Assembly: GCA_937871825.1 (NCBI GenBank) | Contig: CALMOK010000295.1 | Location: 20,060-60,133 of the forward strand | From: an uncultured Alphaproteobacteria bacterium | GTDB taxonomy: Bacteria > Pseudomonadota > Alphaproteobacteria > Rhizobiales > Beijerinckiaceae | DNA: 40,074 bases | Direction: 5' to 3' | Shown: one piece after another, positions 24,184-32,069 of the stretch | Numbering within the stretch: the stretch's first letter is position 1 | Layout: every line of letters begins with the position of its first letter | Translations under genes and position numbers: made by a program | The notes under the pieces: generated by a model | The model's input: the letters and a program-made list of their open reading frames with translations, nothing else | Told to the model about the DNA's origin: nothing | Database searches by the model: none

Positions 24184-24906
24184 ATGCGGATCAAGGTCAT
24201 CAATCCAAACACGACGGCCGCGTTCACCCACCGTGTCCGCGCTGCGGCGGAGCGCGTCGCGGCGCCCGGCACATCGGTGCTCGCCGGCAATCCCGCCCAA
24301 GGTGCCGCCTCCATCGAAAGCCACGCCGAGGAGACGCTTGGCGCCCTTGGTGTGATGGCCGAGGTCCAAGCCGGCGAGCGGGACGGCATCGACGGTTATG
24401 TGGTGGCGTGTTTCGGCGATACGGGCGTTCACGCGGCCCGGGAGATCGCCCGGGGCCCGGTTGTCGGCATGACCGAAGCCGCGCTCTATTTCGCGGCCAC
24501 CCTGGCCCACAGCTTCACCATCGTGACCCTGCCACCGCGAACCCGCGCCCATTCCCTTCGCGTGCTGCACGAGACGGGTCTGACCCATCGATGCACCGTG
24601 CGGGCCGTCGATGTCGCGGTTCTCGATCTCGAACACGAAGCCGAGGCCATGCTCCCTGCGCTGCTCGCGGAGGCGCGCCTCGCGCTCGATGCGGACCACG
24701 CGGAAGCCCTGATCCTTGGATGCGCCGGCCTGTCCGACCTCGTCGCACCGCTGGAGCAAAGCCTGGGTATCCCGGTCATCGACGGCGTGCTGGTCGGCCT
24801 CAAGATGGTGGAAGGCCTTGTCGCCACGGGGCTGCGGACCTCGAAACGGTCGACCTACGCGACGCCACCCTCGGGCTGGGACGCCGCCAAGGGAGACTTG
24901 CCGTGA
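24184..24906 (+). CDS. Hydantoin racemase-type Asp/Glu racemase with both catalytic cysteines
   Basis: The 240-aa enzyme opens 'MRIKVINPNTTAAF' and keeps both active-site cysteines: Cys76 in 'VACFGDTG' and Cys180 in 'ILGCAGLSDL'. The family inverts alpha-carbons in hydantoins or amino-acid derivatives without a cofactor. The start ATG 24184 has AGGA upstream; the longer track ORF is in the shadow of the ATPase. It is co-directional with the transporter and overlaps the next amidohydrolase by GTGA. It is a natural active reference for the cysteine-less paralogue at 704-1477. Confidence 0.93.
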   Translation: MRIKVINPNTTAAFTHRVRAAAERVAAPGTSVLAGNPAQGAASIESHAEETLGALGVMAEVQAGERDGIDGYVVACFGDTGVHAAREIARGPVVGMTEAALYFAATLAHSFTIVTLPPRTRAHSLRVLHETGLTHRCTVRAVDVAVLDLEHEAEAMLPALLAEARLALDADHAEALILGCAGLSDLVAPLEQSLGIPVIDGVLVGLKMVEGLVATGLRTSKRSTYATPPSGWDAAKGDLP

Positions 24907-26441
24907 GCGTCCTGTTCCGGGGCGTCCGCGTCTTTTCGTCGAGCGCGCCCGGCGGCAGCACCCCGCCGACCGACGTTCTCGTGCTCGGCGCACGCATCGC
25001 GGCGATCGGCGCGACGGCGGCCGGCCTCGCACCACGGGATGCGGTCGTCGTCGAGGGCGGGCGGCACCTCCTGATGCCGGGCCTCATCAACGCCCATTTC
25101 CATTCCCCCGTGAACCACATGAAGGGGGCGCTGCCGAGCCTGCCGCTCGAATTGTTCATGCTGTACGAGTCACCCGCCCTTGACGCCCTCAAGCCGAGCC
25201 CGCGCGAAGCCTATCTGCGCACCATGCTGGCCGCACTCGAAATGCTGCGCAGCGGAACGACGGCGGTGCAGGACGACGCCTTTTTCGTGCCGCATCCTGC
25301 GCCCGAGATCGTGGACGCCGTCATGCAGGCCTATGGGGATGTCGGCATCCGGGCGACGCTCGCGCTGGACCAGCCCGAGCTGCCCGAGCTCGACAAGCTG
25401 CCGTTCCTGGCGGAGCTGTTGCCAGCCGCCATGAGGGCGGAACTCGCGGCCCCGCCCGCCTTCGGCCGCGCCGACCTTCTGGCCGCCTACGATCACCTGA
25501 TCACGCGGTGGCACGGCCAGGCCGAGGGCCGGCTGGGCGCCGCGGTTTCCGTTTCGGCGCCGCAACGCGTGAGCCCCGATTACTTCGCCGATCTCGACGC
25601 GCTGAGCCGCAAGCACGATCTGCCCTTCTACGCCCACATGCTGGAAACCAAGCTGCAACGCGTCCTCAAGGACGAACAACCGCGCTTCGGCGGTCGCAGC
25701 CTCGTTCGCTACACCGCCGATCTCGGCCTGCTCAGCGAGCGCATGAACGTGATCCACGCGATCTGGGTCGACGAGGCCGATCTCGACCTCATCGCCGCCT
25801 CGGGTGCCACGGTCGCGCATAATCCGGTCAGCAACCTGCGGCTCGGCTCCGGCGTCATGCCGTTCCACAAGCTGCGCGAACGGGCCATCCCCATCTGCCT
25901 CGGGACCGACGAGGCCATCGCGGACGACGCGGTCAACATGTGGGGCGTCGCCAAGATGGCTGGCCTGATCCACAACATCACGACCCCCGACCCCGAACTC
26001 TGGCCGACGGCCTCCGAGGTGCTGGACTGCTTGTTCACAGGCGGTGCGCGGGCCATGCGACGCGGCGACGAGCTTGGCCGCGTGGCAGTGGGCCACTTGG
26101 CTGACCTCACCCTGATCGACCTTGAAACGCTGGCCTTCACGCCAATGAACGACCTGCATCGTCAACTCGTCTACTGCGAGAACGGCTCCTCCGTGCGGCT
26201 GACGATGGTGGCCGGTCGCATCGTGTTCGACGGCACCCGCGTGACGACCGTGAACGAGGCCGGTCTCCTGGCCGAGGCACGCGAGCTGTTCGAAAGCCGG
26301 CAGCCGGCCCTGGCCGAGGCACGGCGTCAGGCAGATCGCTGGCTGCCGGCCTACAAGGCGATGGTGGCCCGCGCCGCCGCCTGCGACGTTGGACTGAGCC
26401 GATGGGTCGGGGAAGCCGCCCGCCAGATGGAGACGCGCTGA
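24903..26441 (+). CDS. AtzA/TrzA-type metal-dependent amidohydrolase (C)
   Basis: The 512-aa protein has the full ligand set H65/H67 ('GLINAHFHSPVNHMKG'), H245/E248 ('YAHMLET'), H285 ('IHAIWV') and D336 ('LGTDEAIADDAVNM'). It is a member of the deaminase/TrzA branch and a paralogue of the enzymes at 1754 and 10191. The GTG start at 24903 overlaps the racemase stop, and its own stop shares one base with the deacetylase start. Adjacent racemase and amidohydrolase genes recur in both catabolic blocks, suggesting that they act on consecutive or stereochemically related intermediates. Confidence 0.93.
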   Translation: MSVLFRGVRVFSSSAPGGSTPPTDVLVLGARIAAIGATAAGLAPRDAVVVEGGRHLLMPGLINAHFHSPVNHMKGALPSLPLELFMLYESPALDALKPSPREAYLRTMLAALEMLRSGTTAVQDDAFFVPHPAPEIVDAVMQAYGDVGIRATLALDQPELPELDKLPFLAELLPAAMRAELAAPPAFGRADLLAAYDHLITRWHGQAEGRLGAAVSVSAPQRVSPDYFADLDALSRKHDLPFYAHMLETKLQRVLKDEQPRFGGRSLVRYTADLGLLSERMNVIHAIWVDEADLDLIAASGATVAHNPVSNLRLGSGVMPFHKLRERAIPICLGTDEAIADDAVNMWGVAKMAGLIHNITTPDPELWPTASEVLDCLFTGGARAMRRGDELGRVAVGHLADLTLIDLETLAFTPMNDLHRQLVYCENGSSVRLTMVAGRIVFDGTRVTTVNEAGLLAEARELFESRQPALAEARRQADRWLPAYKAMVARAAACDVGLSRWVGEAARQMETR

Positions 26442-27379
26442 TGTTGCCCGGCCACGGACGCTATCCTTATTCGCCCATCACGCGCCGGCCAGACTACTGC
26501 TGGCCCAACGGAGCGCGGCTCGCGCTTTATATCGCGATGGGGGTCGAGGAATATGTGTTCAGCGAGGGCCTCACGGAAAACATCATCGCGGGCGGGTCCA
26601 AGCCCGATTTCGTGAACACGTCCTGGCGCGATTACGGTAACCGCGTCGGCGGCTTCCGGCTTCTGGATCGTTTCGCATCACGGGGCATGCCGCTGGCGAT
26701 CCTCCTCAACACGGAAGTCTACGACCACGCACCCGATCTGATGCAGGCCGCCCGAGCGCACGGCGCCGAGATCGTCGGACACGGCCTCACCAATTCCGAC
26801 ACATTGGCGGGCCGGAGCGAGGCCAACGAGGCCAGCTACCTGAAGCACGTGGCCGACCGGATCGCCGCCCAGGAGGGCGCCGCGCCCCGGGGCTGGTCCA
26901 GCCCCTGGCTCGCCCAAACGGAGCGCACCTTCGACCTGCTCGGCGAGGCGGGCTACGGATACGTCCTCGATCTTCGGTTCGACGACCAGCCCGTCTGGCT
27001 GACCACGCGCTCCAAGCCGCTGCTGGCGTTGCCTTATGGGCTTGAACTGAACGACAGCTCGACCATCGTCGGGCGACAGGCAACCGCCGAGGCCTTCGCC
27101 ACGATGATCATCGATGAGTTCGACGAGCAGTTGGCCGCCGCCGAGCACCAGCCGCTCGTGATGAGCATCGTCGTGCACAGCTTCATCTCGGGCGCCCCGT
27201 TCCGTTTGCGCGCTCTCACCCGCGCCCTCGACCATATCGCCGCCCAACGACACAGGGTGTGGATCACCACGCCGGGTGCCATCGCCGACCACTTCGCGGC
27301 GCTCCCCGCCCGCCCGATCGGGCCACCCGATCGCGACGGGCGCTCCACCGCCGCCACGGACGCGGCCATCTCAGATTAA
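26441..27379 (+). CDS. PuuE-like polysaccharide deacetylase-fold hydrolase
   Basis: The 312-aa protein belongs to the NodB/polysaccharide-deacetylase fold subgroup related to PuuE-type allantoinase. It has 'RDYGNRVGGFRLLDRF' (63-78), 'LNTEVYDHAPDLM' (89-101) with the metal-region Asp, 'GAEIVGHGLTNSD' (108-120) and 'GWSSPWLAQTE'. PuuE relatives open cyclic ureides rather than deacetylate sugars, consistent with the neighbouring racemase and amidohydrolase. ATG 26441 overlaps the previous stop (TGATG); the track's earlier start lies inside the amidohydrolase. It is the last gene of the module, followed by the IS481 remnant. Confidence 0.88.
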   Translation: MLPGHGRYPYSPITRRPDYCWPNGARLALYIAMGVEEYVFSEGLTENIIAGGSKPDFVNTSWRDYGNRVGGFRLLDRFASRGMPLAILLNTEVYDHAPDLMQAARAHGAEIVGHGLTNSDTLAGRSEANEASYLKHVADRIAAQEGAAPRGWSSPWLAQTERTFDLLGEAGYGYVLDLRFDDQPVWLTTRSKPLLALPYGLELNDSSTIVGRQATAEAFATMIIDEFDEQLAAAEHQPLVMSIVVHSFISGAPFRLRALTRALDHIAAQRHRVWITTPGAIADHFAALPARPIGPPDRDGRSTAATDAAISD

Positions 27380-27835
27380 AGGTTGCGACAGTCGGCCTAT
27401 TGCCCGTGGCGGGCCGCCGGATCAGGACAGGCAGACCGGCGCTGCGTGTCCATGTCATGGGATTTGCTCGCGCGTTTGCTTCCGACCGTCACTCTCGCGC
27501 AGGCATCCCATCACGTCATCGAGCGGCAGCATGGAGCGCTGCCGGAAAGCGACGATCATCGCCTCTCCGACCGGCGTCGGCGCCATGCTTCGGCGCGCTC
27601 GAGGCCCCATGGGGGGCGAGGTCCCTGAACGCGAGCGCCACTGCGCCACCGTCGTCCGGCTCAGTCCGTAGAGTCTGGTGAGGGTGCTCGGTGTCGCTTT
27701 CGACCTTGGAGTTCGGCTCGAACTCGCGGCGTCGTTCGGGCGCTGCCTTGAAGAACCCCTGCCGTAACGCCTCCTCAGCCTCGCGGCTCAGCCGAGAGTC
27801 ACAATTCCCCAGGGGCCGCACGGCTGACGCGGATC
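27380..27835. other. Intergenic interval with IS remnant
   Basis: The only recognisable content is the IS481 N-terminal remnant at 27491-27688. A small GCCCG-TGG-CGGGC hairpin at 27401-27413 follows the deacetylase gene without a T-tract. The short plus-strand ORFs are antisense to the remnant or chance frames. Confidence 0.6.
27491..27688 (-). mobile_element. N-terminal remnant of an IS481-family transposase
   Basis: On the minus strand the translation contains 'TRLYGLSRTTVAQWRSR' followed by 'PMGPRARRSMAPTPVGEAMI' and 'FRQRSMLPLDDVMGCLRES'. This matches the helix-turn-helix and linker of IS481-family transposases ('..YGin.kTVakWrkR...d.PmGP..pRstvLt..eEaiiv.FRr.tlLPLDD.l..L'). Coding similarity stops after 'CLRES' and the DDE core is missing. 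The orientation is the same as the C-terminal remnant at 14072-14211. Confidence 0.8.
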
Positions 27836-28876
27836 CTATGCGGCGTCCTGCGGCACCGGTGCGGAGGCCGCAATCAGGTTCTCGGTTTTAAGGTCGGCCC
27901 AGAGCGCGGACGGGATGGCGACGCGCATGTAATCCATGTTCTGCTCGAGTTCCGCGACCGACCGCGCTCCGGGGATAACGCTGACCACGAGCGGGTGGGC
28001 GAGCGGGAATCGCAGCGCGGCGGCCGGCACGGGAACGTCGTGCCGCGCGCAGATCGCCGCGATCCGGCGCACGCGTTCCAAAACCGCCGGTGGGGCCGCG
28101 CGCGTGTTGAAAGTCGCGCCATCGACAGCGCCGGTCGCCAGGATGCCGGAATTATAGGGCCCGCCCACGATGATCTTGGTGCCGCGCTGTTCGCAGAGAG
28201 GCAGCAGCGTGTCGAGGGGCTCCTGTTCCAGGAGCGTGTACCGGCCGGCGAGAAGGAAATAGTCGAACTGCCCGGCCACCACGAAGTCGGACAACATCTG
28301 CCACTGGTTGATGCCCACCCCTACGGCCTTGATGACGCCCTGCTGGCGCAGTTCGTCGAGCACCGGATAAGCGCCATCCATGGCCTCGCGGAAGCGGCTG
28401 CGCGCGTAAGGGTCTTCGCCGGGGGCGAAATGGAGCGCCTCGTCCGGGTCATGGATCGACACCATGTCCACGGCATCCACCCCGAGCCGCTTCAGCGTGC
28501 CTTCGAGTGATCGCAGCACGGCGTCGCGGGAATAGTCGAAGTCGGCCCGCATGGCCGGTGGCGCGTCCCACAGCGTCGGCTTCAGCTCCTCGGGCGGGAT
28601 CGGCACGAGGTCGTAGCCGATCTTGGACGAGATAACGATCTCGCGGCGCGGCAGGCCGCGGATCGCCTCGCCGAGGCGCGTCTCGCTCAGCCCGAATCCG
28701 TAAACCGGCGCGGTGTCGAAATAGCGGACGCCGGCGTCGTAGGCGGCCTGCACGGTGGCCAGCGCGGCGTCAGTGTCGACGGCGCGGTACATGTTGCCGA
28801 GCCCCGTTCCGCCGAGACCCATCGTGGTCAGATGAAGTCCGCGCGACGTCACCGCCCGCGTGTCGATTGCCGGCAT
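27836..28876 (-). CDS. Aldo/keto reductase, L-fucose/D-threo-aldose dehydrogenase type (1)
   Basis: The 346-aa NAD(P)-dependent oxidoreductase has the AKR tetrad Asp54 and Tyr59 ('YFDTAPVYGFGLSE'), Lys85 ('SSKIG') and His142 ('SIHDPD'). The subgroup oxidises aldoses such as L-fucose to lactones. The ATG at 28876 has an excellent GGAGGAGA site; the track start 30 codons earlier is unlikely. It is divergent from the sugar ABC operon starting at 29035 and is a paralogue of equal length to the gene at 35196. Confidence 0.9.
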   Translation of the reverse strand: MPAIDTRAVTSRGLHLTTMGLGGTGLGNMYRAVDTDAALATVQAAYDAGVRYFDTAPVYGFGLSETRLGEAIRGLPRREIVISSKIGYDLVPIPPEELKPTLWDAPPAMRADFDYSRDAVLRSLEGTLKRLGVDAVDMVSIHDPDEALHFAPGEDPYARSRFREAMDGAYPVLDELRQQGVIKAVGVGINQWQMLSDFVVAGQFDYFLLAGRYTLLEQEPLDTLLPLCEQRGTKIIVGGPYNSGILATGAVDGATFNTRAAPPAVLERVRRIAAICARHDVPVPAAALRFPLAHPLVVSVIPGARSVAELEQNMDYMRVAIPSALWADLKTENLIAASAPVPQDAA

Positions 28877-28961
28877 CTGGTCTCCTCCGAGATGGTGCGG
28901 CCGACGTGGTTTCGCGGCGACTCCCGCAACTCGGCCTGTCGGCAGCATTGACACAGAATTT

Positions 28962-28979
28962 GTCATATAACAATATGAC
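28962..28979. promoter_or_regulatory. Inverted repeat between AKR 1 and the sugar ABC operon
   Basis: GTCATAT-AACA-ATATGAC has perfect 7-bp arms and overlaps TTGTCATATAACAA (28960-28973), a TTGT-N6-ACAA palindrome. A TTGACA hexamer lies at 28948-28953. It is a likely operator, possibly with a promoter, for one or both divergent genes. The FadR-type regulator at 33052 is the nearest candidate protein. Confidence 0.45.
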
Positions 28980-29034
28980 TAGGTGGCGTGACTCCGCGGT
29001 CAACAGCGCGGGCAGGCCCAACGGGGAGGTGATC

Positions 29035-30096
29035 ATGAAGGACGTTTCCGTAGAACCGCATCAGGACGTCGGCGCCGGCTCCGGCCTGGACCGACGGCGC
29101 GCTCTGGCGCTTGCCGGGCTCGCAGGCGCCGGTCTCGGAATGGGGCTGCGCCCAGCGGCCGCCCAGAATGCCCCGGCCGGCCTCCCCAAGAAGCCGTACA
29201 AGTTCTTCTTCGTCTGCCACGTGACGCTGGACCAGTTCTTCACCCCCACGATCTACGGCGTCCAGGACGCCTGCGCGGCTTTCGGCTGCACCTATCAGTG
29301 GACCGGGTCGCAGAAGAACGTCGTGTCCGAGATGGTCAACGCCATGCAGACGGCGATCGCCGCCAAGGCCGATGGCATCGCGGTCTGCCTCGTCGACCCG
29401 ACCGCGTTCGACGCTCCCACGGCAGCCGCCGCGGCGGCCGGCATTCCGGTCATCGCCTTCAATGCCGACGTGCCCACCGGCAGCCCCAACAAGCGCCTCG
29501 CCTACGTGGGCCAGCCGCTCTACCAGTCCGGCTACAATTCCGCGCTCAAATGGCTGCAGCAGGTGCCTGAAGGCGGCCATGTCATGCTGTCCATCAGCGT
29601 GCCAGGCTCGCTCAACCAGCAGCCGCGCCTTGATGGCTACATCCAGGCCATCAAGGATCATGGCAAGAACGTCACTTACGACGTGGTGAACGCGGGGCCG
29701 GATCCGGCCACCGAGATTTCACGCATCGAGAGCTATTATCTCGGCCACAAGGACGTGAAGGGCTTGTTTGGCACCGGCGGGTCCGACACCTACGCCTGCG
29801 GCTTCGTGTCCAACAAATACGGGCTCGGCAAGCAGGGCGTGCCGGTCGCTGGCTTCGATCTGTTCCCGCAGACGCTGACCTACATAAAGAACGGCGACGT
29901 CAACTTCACCACCGACCAGCAGGCCTACCTGCAGGGCTTCCTGCCCGTGCAGCAGCTTTACCTGCACAAGCTGTCCGCCGGCCTCGTGGGACCGACGACG
30001 AGCGACACGAGCCAGGCCTATGTCACCAAGGACAACGTCGATGCCTACCTGGCCCAGAGCCGCTTCGAGGGTCGCACCAGCGCCGAGCCGACCTGA
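29035..30096 (+). CDS. Sugar ABC transporter substrate-binding protein (Peripla_BP_4, ribose type)
   Basis: The 353-aa protein starts at ATG 29035 with GGGGAGGTG upstream. It has a twin-arginine-like signal ('LDRRRALALAGLAGAGLGMG', cleavage near 'AAAQ') and a type I periplasmic-binding fold shown by 'VVSEMVNAMQTAIAAKADGI', 'GIPVIAFNADVPTG' and 'KQGVPVAGFDLFP'. It delivers a sugar or sugar acid to the permease at 30153. The intact dehydrogenase, lactonase and dehydratase genes nearby suggest an aldose, deoxyaldose or uronate ligand. Confidence 0.93.
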   Translation: MKDVSVEPHQDVGAGSGLDRRRALALAGLAGAGLGMGLRPAAAQNAPAGLPKKPYKFFFVCHVTLDQFFTPTIYGVQDACAAFGCTYQWTGSQKNVVSEMVNAMQTAIAAKADGIAVCLVDPTAFDAPTAAAAAAGIPVIAFNADVPTGSPNKRLAYVGQPLYQSGYNSALKWLQQVPEGGHVMLSISVPGSLNQQPRLDGYIQAIKDHGKNVTYDVVNAGPDPATEISRIESYYLGHKDVKGLFGTGGSDTYACGFVSNKYGLGKQGVPVAGFDLFPQTLTYIKNGDVNFTTDQQAYLQGFLPVQQLYLHKLSAGLVGPTTSDTSQAYVTKDNVDAYLAQSRFEGRTSAEPT

Positions 30097-30152
30097 TCGG
30101 CGTCACTGCCGACAGGTGACCATCGCCGCTCCCTGAACGAAGAGGGCCTCCA

Positions 30153-31223
30153 TTGTCGACCGTAGAGCCCAGTGATCGGGCGCTTTCCTTGAAGCCGTCG
30201 CGGCTGCCCGACACAGCGTCGCGTCGGCTGCTGGTCTGGCTGTCGCGCTACCGCGAGATCAGCATCGCGGCCGTGGCGATCGCCCTGGTGGCCTATTTCC
30301 AGATCGGCAGCGGTGGCACCTTCCTGTCGGGGCAGTTCATCGGCGTGGTGCTGCGCGAGACCGGCCGGCTGGGGCTCATCGCCGTGGCCGAGGTCATGTT
30401 GATGATCACGGGTGAGATCGACCTCTCGCTCAGCAGCATCTTCTCGTTGTCGCCCTACCTCATGTCGTTCCTGGCGACCACCTTCGGCCTGCCCCTCTGG
30501 GTCGGCGCCCTTATCGGGCTCGTGCTCGGCGTCGCGGTCGGCTTCGTCAACGGCATCATCACGGTCCGCCTCAAGGTGCCGTCCCTCATCACCACGGTCG
30601 GGACGCTGTTCCTCCTGCAAGGTATCGTGGTCTCGATCCACAACAGCCAACCCATCGTCGCTCCCGTCGAGGAGCCCTTCAACGCGATCTTCGGCGAGAG
30701 CCTCTACGATCCCGCAGACGGCCTCTTTTCGTTGCACGCCGTCACGGCGTTCACACCCTTCCTCTGGACCGCCGCCGTGATCGCGATCCTGGCGCTCGTG
30801 CTCCACCGGACGACGTTCGGGCTCCACACCGTGGCGACGGGCAGCAATCTCACCGGCGCGCGCGAGATCGGCATCCGTACGGACCGCATCAAGATCGCCA
30901 ACTTCATGATCGCCGGGGCCCTCGCAGCGCTCGCCGGCATCATCAACACGGCGCAGTTCGGGTCTGCGGATCCGCAGGCCGGCAGCCCGTTCCTGACCCT
31001 CCAGGCTATCGCGGCGGCCGTGATCGGCGGCACCTCGCTGCTGGGCGGCTCGGGAACCGTGGTGGGCGCGCTGATCGGTGCCTTCGTGGTGGCCTCGCTC
31101 AACAACGGCCTCGTGATGGTCGGTACGCAGGCGACCCGGTCGGACATCTACCTCGGCATCGCCATTACGGCGGCCATGATCCTCAACGTGCAGGTAGACC
31201 GCCTGCGGACCCGGAGGCGCTGA
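30153..31223 (+). CDS. Sugar ABC transporter permease (RbsC type)
   Basis: The 356-aa membrane protein has the RbsC/BPD_transp_2 features 'VAEVMLMITGEIDLSLSSIF' and 'GGTSLLGGSGTVVGALIGAF', and about ten hydrophobic segments. It begins at a TTG codon with GAGGG eight bases upstream, 56 bp after the binding-protein gene; that gap contains GTCAC...GTGAC arms that may form a hairpin. It is followed after one base by the ATPase gene. Confidence 0.93.
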   Translation: MSTVEPSDRALSLKPSRLPDTASRRLLVWLSRYREISIAAVAIALVAYFQIGSGGTFLSGQFIGVVLRETGRLGLIAVAEVMLMITGEIDLSLSSIFSLSPYLMSFLATTFGLPLWVGALIGLVLGVAVGFVNGIITVRLKVPSLITTVGTLFLLQGIVVSIHNSQPIVAPVEEPFNAIFGESLYDPADGLFSLHAVTAFTPFLWTAAVIAILALVLHRTTFGLHTVATGSNLTGAREIGIRTDRIKIANFMIAGALAALAGIINTAQFGSADPQAGSPFLTLQAIAAAVIGGTSLLGGSGTVVGALIGAFVVASLNNGLVMVGTQATRSDIYLGIAITAAMILNVQVDRLRTRRR

Positions 31224-31224
31224 C

Positions 31225-32028
31225 GTGACCGAGCCGACGATCCCCGCCCTCAGCCCGGATGCGCCGCCGGTGCTCGAGATGACGCATATCAGCAAAAGCT
31301 TCGGGGCCGTGACGGCGCTGGTCGACGTCACCTTGAAGCTGCGCAAAGGCGAGGTGCTGGCCCTCGTCGGCGACAACGGCGCGGGAAAGTCCACCCTCAT
31401 CAAGATCATGTCGGGGTTCCATCGCGCCGACGCGGGCAGCATGAAGGTCGACGGCGCCGCCGTGGGCTTCGCCTCGCCGCGTGAAGCGCGCGCGCACGGC
31501 ATCGAGACGGTTTATCAGGACCTCGCCATGATCGGCGACCTCAGCGTCTACCATAACATGTTCCTCGGCCGGGAATACCACCGACGGGTCCTCGGCCTGA
31601 ACCTGCTCGACAACGCCCGCATGCGGACGCTGGCGCAAAGCCACCTGAGGACGCTCGGCATCGCTATTCCCGACGTCAACGGCACCGTCGACATGTTATC
31701 GGGCGGCCAAAGGCAGTGTATTGCGGTGGCGCGCTCGATCTACGCTTCGCCCTCGATCCTCATCCTCGACGAGCCGCTCGCGGCGCTCGGCGTGCGCGAA
31801 AGCGGCTACGTGCTCGGACTCATCCAGAAGCTGCGGCAGCAGCGGGAAGTCTCGGTCGTCCTCATCGTCCACAACTACAGCCAGATCTTCGAGATCTGCG
31901 ACCGCATCAACTTCCTCCACTCCGGCGAGATCGTGCTCGACGTGTCCACGGCCGAAACGAGCGAGGAGGACCTGATCCGCATTGTCAAATCGGGACTCGG
32001 CCGGCGCGCCGTCGCATCGGCGGCCTGA
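31225..32028 (+). CDS. Sugar ABC transporter ATP-binding protein, single-domain
   Basis: The 267-aa ATPase has Walker A 'GDNGAGKST', signature 'LSGGQRQCIAVARS', Walker B 'ILILDEPLAALGV' and 'IVHNYSQIF'. It contains one nucleotide-binding domain, like FrcA, rather than the fused two-domain RbsA, so it should work as a homodimer. The GTG start is one base after the permease stop. Confidence 0.93.
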   Translation: MTEPTIPALSPDAPPVLEMTHISKSFGAVTALVDVTLKLRKGEVLALVGDNGAGKSTLIKIMSGFHRADAGSMKVDGAAVGFASPREARAHGIETVYQDLAMIGDLSVYHNMFLGREYHRRVLGLNLLDNARMRTLAQSHLRTLGIAIPDVNGTVDMLSGGQRQCIAVARSIYASPSILILDEPLAALGVRESGYVLGLIQKLRQQREVSVVLIVHNYSQIFEICDRINFLHSGEIVLDVSTAETSEEDLIRIVKSGLGRRAVASAA

Positions 32029-32069
32029 ACCATCGCCCCACACAGCCCGGATCGCCTCCGGGCACCCTC

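Noticed and set aside
22920-24389. 489-aa minus-strand ORF
   Set aside because: It is antisense to the DppF-type ATPase and racemase genes and has no recognisable motif.
27691-27891. 66-aa plus-strand ORF near the IS481 remnant
   Set aside because: It begins just outside the remnant and runs into the 3' end of the aldo/keto reductase gene on the other strand; no homology is recognised.
28948-28976. Sigma-70 promoter TTGACA with a -10 near 28971
   Set aside because: TTGACA is exact, but the hexamer at 17-bp spacing (CAATAT) is a poor -10 and the better TATAAC is only 12 bp away; not called as a promoter.
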